DNA of 64,000 nt from the NCBI GenBank assembly GCA_026874595.1, contig CM049321.1:46865797-46929796 (forward strand), read 5' to 3'. Below the pieces are notes generated by a model. It ran no database searches and was not told where the DNA came from. It saw nothing but the letters and a program-made list of their open reading frames with translations. This DNA comes from Sipunculus nudus. Taxonomy: Eukaryota; Annelida; Sipuncula; Golfingiida; Sipunculidae. Within the stretch, counting starts at the first letter, position 1. Each line of letters starts with the position of its first letter. A program made the position numbers and the translations under genes. This document shows, in pieces, positions 1-12,339 of this stretch.

Positions 1-633
1 GATTTTTTAAAAAGTGAATTTTGTTCCGGCCCATAACTTCAAGAAATTGCAAAATACTAACCTTATTTCTAGTCTGTACATAGGAAATACACAGAGGAAT
101 ATGTACATTAAATATGATCAAAAACAGATCAGCGGTTTTGATATCAGACACTCTTGAAGTGTAACAATGGCTTTTAAATGGGAAATTGAGGATTTTCCAT
201 AATTACTCAAAAGAACGAAGTCATAGTGACAGCATGTAAACAAAAGTATTTAATTTGTTCAAGTCTGAAATTTGAAAATAAAAGGTTAAAAATTAGGCTA
301 GTTATTGAATTTTTTCTTGAGGCTCTATTGTAGTCACTTGCTTTGTCCAGATGCAGATTGGCCACTCCTGGTCACTGGAGGTCAGCTATGCCAGGAATCC
401 TGATTTGTTACAGTCACTGGGGGAGCTCCCCTGCTGTGACAGGTGTACAGTTCTCATATCACCCTCCTCCCCCACCCCTCAGTGAATGTATAAATATACA
501 CTTGTATGCATGATGTGGTCTTATATGACAAGATTGAGATTTGTGATAATGCAATTTGGAATTATGAATCAACTTTTATATTCAGATATATGTTATATTG
601 TATATATGTATAAAAATTTAAACTTAGTATAAA
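1..633. repeat. Fragment of H1-family repeat body plus unannotated AT-rich DNA
   Basis: Positions 1-240 are visibly similar to the interior of the H1 copy at 23.3-26.0 kb, around 24,908-25,110 and again 25,585-25,780. Shared phrases include GGCCCATAACTT and CAGATCAGCGGTTTTGATAT. The window therefore opens inside an older repeat copy. No coding sequence was recognised in this stretch. Confidence 0.6.
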
Positions 634-1774
634 ACAAGTGACCCATGAGTCATGATGCTCAGCTGACTGGGAAGAGATTCGCAAAAGGAAATTTTATCAT
701 CTGAATGGTAGTACATACCCATTCAACTGAAGAATCAAACAGATTAACCAACAGGCCTAGATTATGTCTGTATTTATATATCTCAAAATAGAGAAAAATT
801 GCGTAAAAAATACAGGTGGCTCCACCGGCCTGCAAAAACACATGGTCAATATGCATGCAAAGAATCATGGTGATCTCTGCATTAGTTGTTTAGATACTTC
901 AGCTTTTGTATAAAATTATCCATTTTTCTGAGGGATACTTCTAAGTCCTATACCTTGAAGGATATGGGAAACAGAGACCTAATTTCAGGTTTCCATAGAC
1001 ACTTTTCATGGGCCTCCTTGCATTACAAGAATGAAGAATCTAGGTCCAGTTGTTACGATTTGTACCCTTTTGACAGATAACTACATCTTTACAGGTCTCA
1101 AAAAATAGAGAAAAAAATTCGTAAAAATTTGAAAAAAATTGAGGTGGCGCACCCAGTCTGCAGAAACTGATGGAACACCTCATGATCAATATGTATACCA
1201 AAAATCATGAAGCTTACAGCTTAAAGGATATGGGTAACAGAGACCTAATTTCATGTTTCCATGGAGACTTTTCATTGGTATCCCTGTGTGTCAAGAATGA
1301 AGATTCTTGGTCCAGTTGTTATGATTTGTGCCCTGGTAACAGATGTTCATATCTTTAAAGGTCTCAAAAATTGAGAAAAGAAATTGTAAAAACACCTGAA
1401 AAAATACAGATGATGCCACCAGTCTGCAGAAACTGATGAAACACATCTTGATTAATATGTATGCCAAAAATCATGAACAGTAGTTATGTAGTTATTGAGA
1501 TGTTGCAGTTTTTTTTATCAAATTTCCATTATTCTGGGGGGGGGGGGGGTAATTTGGAGCCCTACAGCTCAAAGGATATGGGTAACAGAGACCTAATTTC
1601 TGGTTTCCATGGAGATTTTTAATGGACCTCTCAGAATTTCAAGTTTCAAGTTTCTAGGTCGAGTGGTTACGATTTGTGCCAGGTTAACGGACGGATGGAC
1701 AGACAGACAGACAGCCGGACGATGGACAAAGGGTGATCGCTATAGCTCAGATGACTTACAGTCAGATGAGCTAA
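634..1774 (+). mobile_element. H1-family non-autonomous element, copy a (Helitron2/Helentron-like termini)
   Basis: The left tip reads ACAAG followed by a near-palindrome (GACCCATGAGTC) and GCTCAGCTGACT. The right tip is a GGACGATGGACAAAGG-type segment, then CTATAGCTCAGATGACTT and the terminal GAGCTAA. Inside are three diverged repeats of about 250-300 bp with the phrase GATATGGGTAACAGAGACCTAATTTC. No ORF encodes a recognisable enzyme, so it would depend on another element. Matching tips at 8,978 and 23,347 define the family. Assignment to rolling-circle elements is inferred from tip structure only. Confidence 0.6.
1536..1549. repeat. Poly-G tract
   Basis: An uninterrupted G run inside H1 copy a; a likely sequencing or polymorphism hotspot. 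Confidence 0.9.
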
Positions 1775-2033
1775 AAAATTGAAGATCTAATACAAACATG
1801 TGTTCGTTAATTTCCAGCCTTTTCAGAATTGGAGATCAGGCTCTGTTTGCCCCGAATGTATATACAGTAGTGTTGTTAATCCCACCATTCCCCCCCCCAT
1901 CTGCTGCCATTGATTCCTTTGCAAAGATAATTGGATTAGAAAAAATTAAGATCTAATTGAAACAAATTCTTGCCTCAGGAGAATGGAACATAAAGAGATC
2001 AGCTCTGTCTGTCCATCATCTCTCTATTATCAT

Positions 2034-2091
<58 letters not shown>

Positions 2092-3956
2092 GAACTTTGT
2101 CCTATAAGCATTGTTAAAATAACTTTCATATGCTGCATATGTATTGATTTAAGCTAGTAAAATCTCAAATTTGAAAGCAACATATATTCAGTTGTGTAAT
2201 ATTGCAGTCCAATACTTTAAAAAAATGATATAATAAAAGAAAGTAAGAAATAATTGAAACTTCATTTATTATCAGCTTCGTTTGTCTACCAGTCTGTCTG
2301 TCCTTTTCTAAATATAAAATAATTGTGAAAGGTCTATTTTATCCTGTAAGCATTGTTGAATGAAGTGAAAATCCTATGTATACACACTTTAATAATACAG
2401 AGATGTTGTCACTCCCAAATAATTCATGACCCCCCTCCCCACACACACCACCACCAGCAACACCAAGTCCTTGCATTTTGGGACTGGTAACATTATTTAT
2501 ATTTCAACAGTATACATTTTATTAAATAAAAAATAAATATGTTTAATAATAAATATTATAAAAAAAATAGATCCAATTGAGCAAATGTGTAAACATCTGA
2601 ACTGTCAACAATTTATTAAAGCCACCAATGATCATGGTAATAATATACATCTTATTTTCTCAAACTGCTAACATGCTTCAATTTTAACATTAGAGAATGG
2701 ATGGTTTTGTCACAAAATATTACTTGCAATTTCTTACTTATCATTACAAACAAATCATGTCAACCAGCCTATATTACATTTTCCTCTTAAACTTTATCTC
2801 CATTAGATATTATTTTAGATTTTTACCTACAAGGTCAACTTCAGCTGAGCACGTTGACCCATGGGTACCTTATTTCATATATTTTCCAGTTTGAAATTTG
2901 AAGAACCATGATTAATGAATTCTGGTGTGTCTTCTTAGACTTATAAAAGGAATTTGGTCCACATTTGTTCGCAATGTTCTCTGAAACCACGTTGTGTAGG
3001 ACTCTGTGATATTCATCATTTTAAGGGTTATTGTCCCTGCAGTGACACAGGTGATATGAGAATAAATAATTTTTAATGTACACATCATTTTGAGTGTTTT
3101 TTCCGCTTTATCTGAATTGTTCGAAGGTTAGACTGAGCACAACCGAACTGCCTTCGGCAATGACCAAAATGCGTTCATCCTGGTCACTCAACAACACGAT
3201 TAAGGGCTATTGTTCATATGAATAACTCTTGCTTTCATTGAGGGATTTGTGCATGTCTGGCCTTTCACTGGACCCAGGCTCTCACCCATGTGCGTGGTCA
3301 GTAAAAGTGAATAACACATGTTTCTCGCTTTATGAAATGAAGGGTTCAACCCGGGAGGATTAATGGAAAACCTAATTCAAGGTCCAAATTCCAGGAACAG
3401 GGGTGGACCTCAAAATTGGTCTGATACGATGAAAAAAAAAAGCTTGCAGCAGCTGAAAATGGGATACAGACCCTCTGCATGGAGTTCCATTGGGTCGGCT
3501 TCTGCTACTTACGAGGTATGCATATTTCTGTTTCCTTCTTCAGGAACAGTTTCTTTGCAACATAAATATTTTATTAATAAATTTAATTAATCTTTCATGT
3601 GTTCCTCACATCAACCTATTCTTTATACATCCAACCATAGAAACCAGTCAAATATCTTCGGTAACCTGAATGCCCCAGCGTCTCATTCCGATTCGCACTG
3701 ACCACTGGTATTCAAGGTAAACACACCAGGGTATGATTTTTTTGCCATGAGCATAGTGACACCAAATAAATGTAAAACACTCTTTTTTACATATCTTATT
3801 GAGACAGTATCCCAATGAAAACCTATCTTTTCTTTTAACATTTAAAATAAAATAATGAGCCAAAATTCCATATCTTTGTTAATATATCTCCCCCAACCCG
3901 GTATAAGCCTGTTATAACGGGTTTATCAGCTAGTGTTACATATATATATACAATAA
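1775..3956. other. AT-rich DNA with no recognised gene
   Basis: I see no protein similarity here. Short open frames are present but unsupported. The stretch contains a (TA)n array at 2036-2089 and a C-rich patch near 2,430. A short open frame at 3,363 is followed by a GAGGTATG string that resembles a splice donor, but there is no partner exon. Confidence 0.6.
2036..2089. repeat. (TA)n microsatellite
   Basis: About 27 uninterrupted TA dinucleotides. Confidence 0.95.
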
Positions 3957-4117
3957 ACAAGGCCTACAGGCCTAATACAAACCTGTGCAAAGTTTGGGAG
4001 TATGAATGGAGGTTTATTTTTAAAATTTAATATTGAGCCTCTTATGTCCTGCATAGTCTAACTTAGCCATTAGGATTTCAGCAAGCAGGACGTTTCCAAC
4101 CTGCAAGTTTTGGACTA

Positions 4118-5165
4118 CCGTAAAATCTCCAATTAAAACCGCATTTTAATCAAGAAACTGAAAATCTTGAAATCAGGTTGGTTTCCTGAAAGCACTGTGT
4201 GGTTTATACTAGGAGGATTTCCTGAATATCTTCCTGACAGACATCGTTTTTAGGCCAGCGAGTGGGCGATAATATTGCAACTTTCGAAGGCCCTTTTTTA
4301 GCAGCAGTCTCGCATGCATGGGAGCCTTGTGTAAATGTATTATTTACGATCATTTGTTATTTATAAATTAAATATTGCTGATTAGTTTTCGTGTGATAAA
4401 TAAATTGTTATAAAATCTTGGTTATTGTCACCAAATAATACGTTTACAACAACCTTGCTGTAACACGCAGCGGCCCACTTCGTTGGGCATGATCAAGCGT
4501 CATGTTTCCTATACGTGCGTATCTCGACAAGGTAACTTCAGTTACTTTGATATTTAGTTAAGTTGACAAGCGATGTTTTCAAACGCACCAGCAAATTATG
4601 ACATGGAGCAATGTCAACATATGATGTGACGATGATAATACCGAAGTAACCGGTATGAAAATGATTTGAATCTTCCGAGCAAATCCAGAAAAAGGAATTT
4701 TCAAAAAAAAAATTAAGATTTCAAAATATTACTTTTAGAATTAAAATATACAGTGACTTGAAATGGATCAGCAGAATATTTTTTACAAAATATAATGACA
4801 AATCAGTAGCAAACAAGAATACAGCACGGAATATAAAATCTGTATAAACAGGCAGAGGTTCACTGGCCCTTACGTCTTCCCAAACTCCACGCTTGAGTGA
4901 CCTTGCAAAAAAGTGTTATGATGTGTTTAAATAAAAAGCCCAAGGAATTTTAAAATGGACAGGAATGGCCCAGTCGCAACCTACGTGTGTTCATTTCTAG
5001 ATGATAGCTTGATTGCGTCTTTTTTCAAATCTTTCCGTAGCAAAAGTTGGTGCAGTTTTAAAGGGGGGTTCTTAGTATTTGAGCCCTGCGGTGTCTCACC
5101 TGGAATTTCGGCGAAGTCTGGGTGCAGTTTTAATCGGAAGTGCAGTTTTAAGTGGAGATTTTCTG
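4118..5165. mobile_element. TIR DNA transposon (TA target), copy 1, non-autonomous
   Basis: Flanked by TA on both sides (4,116-4,117 and 5,166-5,167). The left terminus CCGTAAAATCTCCAATTAAA pairs with the right-end TTTTAAGTGGAGATTTT, with a decayed tip. A second copy at 30,615-32,010 is clearly similar end to end. TA target use fits Tc1/mariner-type transposition. The only long open frames are overlapping both-strand shadows without a transposase signature. Confidence 0.7.
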
Positions 5166-6338
5166 TAGGACATTTTAAAACTAGAACACAGGTAGTTGAC
5201 AAGCCAAAGCCGAAATAAGAGTGGGACGGGTGAAGTGAGGCATGGATTGAGTGGCAAGGGGAAATAGACTGAGGTGTGTTGCATATAAGCATGGATGTCT
5301 GCAGCCGTAATGTGTATGTAGGTTGCGCCACCTACTACAAAATCCAGAAAGCTGTCCAAGTTGTATACATATGCAAAATTTTTGGCAGATAAGTCAACCC
5401 ACTACTGAGATATCAGTGATTTTAGTCCATGGAGGACAAACAGACTGACACTGAGCAAAAATGGTTGCAGGTGGAGCCTCTAATTTTGTGTGTGATAAAG
5501 AGTTATGTGAGATCTATACACATGCAAAATGTCAGAAGGATACAGCCAACCAGTCCTGAGATATAAGCCTGGATGTCTGCAGCATAAACATAAATGTAGG
5601 TGGCGCCGCCTGCAACAAAATCCAGAAAGCTATCCAAGATGTATAGACCTGCAAAACTTTAGGCAGATATGTCAGATCACTGCCCAGATATGAGTTATTT
5701 TATCCCACGGCAGACAAACAGACGGACGCTGTGCAAAAATGGTTGCAGGAGGTGCAACCAGTTTGCGTATGATGAAGAGCTATGTGAGGTCTATACACAT
5801 GCAAAATTTTGGCCCAATCGGTCAAACAGTTTCTGACATATGAGCTTGGATATCTGCAGTGTAAACGTAAATGTGCGTGGCGGCTCCTGTCATAAAATCA
5901 AGAAAGCTGTCCAGGATATATAAACCTGCAAAATTTCAGGTGGATAAGTGAAACCATTGCAGAGATATGAGTGATTTTATCCCAAGGCAGATGCACAGAT
6001 GGATGTTGTGCAAAAATGGTTGCAGGTGGCGCCACCATTTTAGTGTATATTATAAAGCTATTCAAGGGCTACATTTGTGCAAACTTTCAAGTTTAGCGTG
6101 ATTGGTCAAACAGTTCCAAAGATATGTGGGTTTATGTGTGGAAACAGACGCACAATGGACGCTGGGCAAGAGGAAAGTTCAGAGGTCAACCAAAAATGAG
6201 AGCACAGCAGTTCACATGTGACCCGATTTTTAAATGCTGAATTTAAAAATTCTGCCCAGTGGTTACTAAAAATGGAAACCAAGTTTTATCAACCAGTTGA
6301 AGGATATAGTTCCAATTGTTCTAATCTGGGCATTCTGT

Positions 6339-6421
6339 GTCTAGACGATGTGTCTAGACATCTAGACATTTTGTCTAGACACCAGACAGAGCCAGATCAG
6401 TTGCCTTGGTGATGTCTAGAC
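6339..6421. repeat. Cluster of GTCTAGAC palindromes
   Basis: Four copies of the palindromic octamer GTCTAGAC (6,339, 6,352, 6,373, 6,414) plus a fifth TCTAGA core at 6,361 lie within 83 bp. No function is assigned. Confidence 0.9.
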
Positions 6422-6955
6422 CCAACCTGGTTGAACTGAGTGACTTCTTGACTTGGCTGCTGAAACTCAGCATGTTGTCAAATCTGTTTTAAAACACAGA
6501 AAAACTTTTCCAATTGGCTACAATGCTTTTATAAAGCTACATGTAAAGTTTAAACCAATCAGCTTAACAGTTTCATCATAAAACAGTGTATAAGCTAGAA
6601 GTATAAAATTACATTTTTGCTTGTAAAAACAGATAAATGTATGTGACGCCACCAACACCTCAATTTCAGATTTGACATATGTGACATGCATTGGTATAAA
6701 ATTTGGTGATTATAGCTCTAGCCATTTCTGTTTTTTAATTTTAGTGGGCTTCTTTTGGACAGATGACTGAGTTGAACCTCCTCTAACTTGGCAAAATATC
6801 TCCGAACTGGAACCATTCAAACAAACTTGAGAGAGATTGTTCCAGGGATCATTTCTGTGAAATATTGGACAATTTGGCTGGACAGTTTCAGAGAAGAAGA
6901 TTTTTAAAGCTGTTATACCTTTTTCCCTATAAAATCTAAGAAAATGCAGTTAGAA

Positions 6956-8800
6956 ACTAGATGTGTCGGAACGACACGAATGCCCCCACCTGGGGCAAAT
7001 TAGAAACATTTGTAAAATTTTGAAACTTTTTTAAGTTCAGGAGGTGTCGTATGGTCAAAAGTAGGTCAACAAGGGCAAAATGCAAACTCGATCTGTATTG
7101 GGTCATTATCAAGGAACACACCAAAAATCATGCCAGTATATGCAGGCATTGTGAAAAAAAGTCCATACATGTGCATTTTCCATAAAAATTTCAGTCTTTC
7201 ATGTAATTTTCTATGTTTAGGAGCCGTAAAACAATCAAAAGTAGGTCAACCAGGACCAAATGCAAACTCGATCTGTAACTGTCATTATCTGCCCACACAT
7301 AAAAAATCAGGGTGGTATCTGCAGGCATTGAGGAAAAAAAGTCAGTACATATGCATTTGTTATAAAAATTTCTATTTTACATGAAACTTTCTAAGTTCAG
7401 GAGCAGTCAAATGGTCAAAAGTAGGTCAACTGGGACAAAACAAGAACTCGATCTGTAACTGGTCATTATCTGCCCACATAACAAAAATCAGGCACTTATC
7501 TGCAGGCACTTCGAAAAAAAGTCCATACATGTGCACTTTTTTATGAAATTTTCTATGTTAGAGCAACGTCAAATGGTCAAAGGTAGGTCAACTGGGAATA
7601 AACATGAACTCGATCTGTAACTGGTTATTATCTGCCCACACACCAAAAATCAGGCCAATATCTGCATGTATTGCGAACAAAATTCTGTACAAGTGTATTT
7701 GTCATGAAAATTTATATTTTACATGAAATTGTCTATGTTCAGGAGCCGTAAAACAATCAAAAGAAGGTCAACTGGGACGAAACACAAACTCGATCTGTAA
7801 CTGGTCAATATCTACCCACACACCAAAAATCACGCCAATATCTGCAGGCACTGCGAAAAAAAGTCCGTACATGTGTATTTGCCATGAAATTTCATATTTT
7901 TCATGAAATTTTCTTTGTTCTGGAGCAGTAAAACGGTCAAAAGTAGGTCAACCAGGACGAAATGCGACCTCGATCTGTAACTGGTCTATATCTGCCCACA
8001 CACCAAAAATCAGGCCAATATCTGCAGGCATTGCGAAAAAAAGTCCGTACATGTGTATCTGCCATGAATATTTCTATTTATCATGAAATTTTCTATGTTC
8101 AGGAGGCGTAAAACATTCAAAAGTAGGTCAACTGGGACGAAACGCGAACTCGATCTGTAACTGGTCATTATCTGGCCACACACCAAAAATCAGGCCAATA
8201 TCTGCAGGCATTGCGAAAAAAAGTCCGTATATGTGTATCTGTCATGAATATTTCTATTTTTCATAAAATTTTCTAAGTTAAGGAGGCGTAAAACGTTCAA
8301 AAGTAGGTCAACCAGGACGAAACGCGAACTCGATCTGTAACCGGTCATTATCTGGCCACACACAAAAAATCAGGCCAATATCTGCAGGCATTGCGAAAAA
8401 AGTCCGTACATGTGCATTTGTCATGAAATTTCTATTTTTCATGAAATTTCTAAGTTTAGCAGCCGTAAAATGGTCAAAAGAAGGTCAATCGGGACAAAAC
8501 ACGAACTCAATCTGTAACTGGTCTATATCTGCCCACACACCAAAAAGTGCATTTGTCATGAAATTTCTATTTTTCATGAAATTTTCTAAGTTTAGCAGCC
8601 GTAAAATGGTCAAAAGAAGGTCAATCGGGACAAAACAAGAACTCAATCTGTAACTGGTCTATATCTGCCCACACACCAAAAATCAGGCCAATATCTGCAG
8701 GCATTGCGAAAAAAAGTTCGTACAACTGTTTGATTTCGGAAGGACGGAATGACGGACATGGGTAAAACTATATGCCCCGGCCACTTTGTTGCCGAAGGTA
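6956..8800 (+). mobile_element. H3 element: hairpin 5' tip plus about ten 180-bp tandem units
   Basis: It starts ACTAG, then the hairpin TGTGTCGGAACGACAC, then GAATGCCCCCACC. The interior is a tandem array. The marker GATCTGTA recurs near 7,091, 7,268, 7,448, 7,609, 7,789, 7,970, 8,150, 8,330, 8,508 and 8,644, giving mostly 178-181 bp spacing with a 161-bp and a 136-bp exception. The right side ends with a GGACGGAATGACGGACATGG segment and a GCCCCGGCC...GTTGCCG region. This resembles the minisatellite-carrying non-autonomous elements known from bivalves. No coding capacity is evident. Confidence 0.65.
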
Positions 8801-8977
8801 ACCTGCATAAAAGAGTGGCTAAACTGCAGTTAAACAATATATTTTACAGATTCTGCAGAAAATCTACAGCTGGGTCTGTATATAAGATGTGATGATGCTT
8901 TCACATGTATACCTGGTCATTACAGGTATACATCTGGGTGATATAATATAGATTTGGAAAGTTAGAAATAAATTTAA

Positions 8978-10894
8978 ACAAGTGACCCATGGGTCATGAC
9001 GCTCAGCTGCCAAGCATGACCTGCAATTCACAACTTGCAGTCAAAATTTTGTAGAACCTAATTGCCAATTTTGTTGAAACTTTCCATGATTACAGAAATA
9101 TTTATCACATATGTCCAGTTATAACATGACAAATTGATGGTCTAAATCATTTTTATGGTTGTTGAACTAAAAACTGGGGTCAGCAGGGTAGGAAAATTGC
9201 AAAACCTGAAAGAAAAGAAAGGCAGGAAGTATCCCTAAAGGTCTAGTAAAACAAATAAAGCCATCCTAAATTCAGGTACAGGCCCACAAATTATCAGGAC
9301 AAACATTTGCTGGTATATCTGATGATTTGTATAAAAAATATTTAGATATCTTGGAAAATAAGTTGATTGCTATGATTCCATAAAATAAAGTGTAAAATTT
9401 TCCCATCATCTTATAAATCAGTAGCTAAACTATAATACAATACTCTAGGTCTTAAGCCTACCTCGGGCAACAGTGTTTGCACTAATGATGTTCTTATTTT
9501 TCAAAGGGCTGATACAAATGGAACCATATATCACAAGTGTCGCTCACAATTACTGCCACACAGTGACATGTACCAGTTGGCGTGCAATGGTATATACACG
9601 AATAATAGAGATGATCTACAAAGTAAGTATTTATTGTGAACATCCCTGACCAATGACCTTGGCCTTTTGCCCACATATCAATAGGATCTTTTCTCCAGTG
9701 ATGGGTAACTACAAACAACTTAAACTACTGACCACTTAAAACTGGAGTAATCACTTGGCAACCAATGTGTGAATAACTCTGACTTCCAACCTTTAACCTT
9801 CTGACCAGCTGATCCTAAAATCATTAATTTATTTCTTCAAGCAAAAAGACCCATAAATATGAAGTTTGAATCAAATTGAGTGATGCATAGATGGGACATA
9901 TGTGAAAGACTTGAGGTTTGGGATAAACAGTTTAGCTTGAAATATGTTCAAAAGCAGTTAACTGGGACAATTTAGTACTGTGACCTTGACCTCTGACCTC
10001 TAAAAATCAACATCAATAGGGTTCTTCTGCTATTGGGAGGCCATATAAGAAAGATGGAAGGTATAGGTTGAAAAGTTTGCCTTAAAATGACTCCACATAA
10101 GAAGTGGGTGTGGTGAACTTGACCTTTGACCTCAAATCAACTAGTTTTTTCCACTGTTGGCAGAGAAGTGATATGTCAATGCTTGAAGGTTTGGAAGAAA
10201 AGTCTAGCTTGAAATTTGTCAACAAACCTTTTTTAAGAAGGGGATCCTGTGACCTTGACCTTTGACCTTGTGACCTCAAAACCTATAGGATTCTTCTTCA
10301 ACTTGGTATGTGAGCCATATGTGAAAGATCAAAGGTTTGGGATGAAAGGTTTGGCTTAAAATGCATCCAAAAGCTTTTCAAAGAAGTGGGTCCTGTGATC
10401 ATGACCTTTGACCTTGTTTACCTGAAGATAATTATGGTACTTCCCCTGTTCATTGGTGAGCCATATGTGAAACATGGAAGGTTTTGGTAAAAATTTTGGC
10501 TTTAAGTGCATCCACAAGATTTTCAAAAAAGTGGGTCCTGTGATCATGACCTTTGACCTTTTGACCTCAAAATATTTATGGTTCTTCCCCTGTTAGTAGG
10601 TGAGCCATATGTGAAACATGGAAGGTGTGGGATGAAAATTTTGGCTATAAGAATTAATTCTGGAAGGTACAAAAGCACCCAGTAACTCGAAGAATATAGG
10701 TCACAGTGACCTGATTTCCGGTTTGCAAGGAGATCTTTTTAGAACCTGTAAGACTACATAGGGTTCATGATCCTAGTACTTATGGTTACAATTTGTGCCT
10801 TGCTAACCGACGGCCGGCCGGACAAACAGCTGGAAGGACGATGGACAAAGACCCATTGCTATAGCACAGCATGATTGAAAATCAGCTGAGCTAA
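8978..10894 (+). mobile_element. H1-family element, copy b, carrying a tandem DR1 array
   Basis: The left tip is ACAAGTGACCCATGGGTCA then GCTCAGCTG. The right tip is GGACGATGGACAAAG...CAGCTGAGCTAA, followed by T. The interior from about 9,980 to 10,650 holds five diverged tandem units, spaced 133-146 bp, each with TGACCTTTGACCT-type sequence and the phrase GAGCCATATGTGAAA. The unit array is absent from copies a and c. No protein-coding region was recognised. Confidence 0.65.
9987..10567 (-). promoter_or_regulatory. Five perfect DR1 nuclear-receptor motifs in tandem
   Basis: On the minus strand, AGGTCA-N-AGGTCA direct repeats occur at 9,987-9,999, 10,120-10,132, 10,256-10,268, 10,402-10,414 and 10,547-10,559. 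All match the RXR/HNF4/PPAR-type DR1 consensus in every defined position. A DR2 arrangement overlaps the last one (10,554-10,567). The match is directly visible; any receptor binding is inference. Confidence 0.6.
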
Positions 10895-11836
10895 TAAAAA
10901 ACTGAAGTCATATTGAAGGCTGAATAAAATTATGTTTGTCACTAGCATATCTGTAAGTAAATTCTGCTTGTAAAAACAAGTTTTGAATTTTATAACATTT
11001 CTTAGGTTACACTGGACCCCTCTTAAAACCTGGTAATTTCATTTGTGAAAGGCAGCAAACAGCATTACTGAGATACCAGGATTATAAGGGCAAAGCTTAA
11101 GGTAAATCTAAAACATGCAGCAGAATGTATGACCTTGTTTCAACAATTTTTTGTAATGATACATGTGTTGGTAAGGTAACTTTTTCACAATGTGTATCAG
11201 ACTTCTCGTTTGGACACCATAAGAAATATGTTCATGTCTAGGTAATAATGCTTTATAAATATAGTCCATCCCAGTACCTGTGTCCGTATGTTTTCGTAAT
11301 AATTATTTTAAAAATATTCTTTAAAAATGCCCTTTGGCCTGAAGTCGATTAACGGATATTCCGCCAATTTTGTGTAAAGAAGTTATATATCATGTAAAAT
11401 GTATTTACTTTGCGACTCTTTTGTGTTATTTATGCTGAAATACCGTGAATGGCGTCTTCCCTGCACTGCTGAACAGTACAGGAGTCCATGTTACACTTTC
11501 CATGTCTATGGCTGCGTTTGGTGTTTGTTAGACAACAGTGACTTCACAAAGACGTCACAGTGATCGGTCGCGAGTCACCGATTGACTGACGTCATAAGTT
11601 TGACTGGCTTGTTTATTATCAGTTCTCAGGCAAGGAATAAGTCGTAAACGCTGTAACCTGTTTTGTCATATTTTGGATTATTCGTCTCTTACAAAATTAA
11701 AGCAAGGTAAGGCATATACTTTTTGCGCAGGTATTCGGCGGTATAGCTCCTTTTGACAAGAAAGGTTTTCACTGCTTTACTTATATGAAAAATTATACCA
11801 GAACAACCTGCGGACAAGGGTTTTCGGACGGACTTT
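10895..11836. other. Unique AT-rich DNA with two CRE-like sites
   Basis: No gene was recognised. A perfect TGACGTCA palindrome lies at 11,587-11,594 and a GACGTCA half-perfect site at 11,551-11,557. They sit in a locally GC-richer patch (11,440-11,640), which could be a remnant promoter. No downstream coding exon was found to support this. Confidence 0.4.
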
Positions 11837-12297
11837 GGTCCCCCTAAACACCCAAAACACTGGTGTTTTGGGTATCTGTGACGAAACGCCACGAAACACC
11901 CCCTTCACTTCAAATCTGAACCAAAAACGTAACACCAATCAATAAATAATCATCTGATGAATATATCTCTGCAATATTGTTTCATAAATTCATGTCATAA
12001 AGATAAAAACGAGTGTTTCGTGCCGTGGTCGGTTCATCGGCGTTTATGCCAGCTATGACCCTGCCCCCTAGTGGCGCAAGTCGCAATTAAGCAGTGCACT
12101 TGTCAGTTGTACAAAATACTAATGCTTTCTTTAATTTTACAGAATAGTTGCACAAATTCTGCATTAACATATCCAACAGATGATGATTTACTAACTGGTA
12201 CAAGTGTTTTGCTTCAAATTAGAATTTAAAAGGGTGTTTCATAGTGTTTCGTCACATGTACCCAAAACACCAATGTTTTGGGTGTTCAGGCGGACCC
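11837..12297. mobile_element. 461-bp inverted-repeat element with 9-bp target duplication
   Basis: The left arm (from GGTCCCCCTAAACACCCAAA) and the right arm (reverse complement GGTCCGCCTGAACACCCAAA) pair over about 75 bp, including the shared string GTGTTTTGGGTA. Direct repeats ACGGACTTT flank it at 11,828-11,836 and 12,298-12,306. Long TIRs, a GG start and a 9-bp duplication fit a MULE/Mutator-type MITE. The exact boundary may shift by one or two bases. Confidence 0.7.
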
Positions 12298-12339
12298 ACG
12301 GACTTTAGTCCAAAGTTACCCTGACCACTTCTCCTACAC

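Larger units (their letters stand above)
3957..6955 (+). mobile_element. H2-family element, copy a, interrupted and 3'-truncated
   Basis: The left tip is ACAAG plus the hairpin AGGCCTACAGGCCT, then a decayed ATIR (ACAAACCTGTGCA). A TIR transposon occupies 4,118-5,165. The body resumes with about 280-bp units whose phase marker GGATGTCTGCAG recurs near 5,291, 5,570 and 5,850, and contains GGTGGCGCCACC at 6,025-6,036. From 6,640 it parallels the 3' part of copies b and d. The expected GGTTCGCTAA right tip is absent because the H3 element begins at 6,956. Confidence 0.55.

Noticed and set aside
4955-5359. Overlapping plus and minus frames in the TIR element copy 1 (also 31,797-32,122 in copy 2)
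   Set aside because: Frames differ between the two copies and extend across the TIR; no transposase signature such as a DDE/D triad.
7010-8740. Regular repeats that could suggest a CRISPR-like array
   Set aside because: Units are about 180 bp of continuous similar sequence with no unique spacers; the context is eukaryotic.
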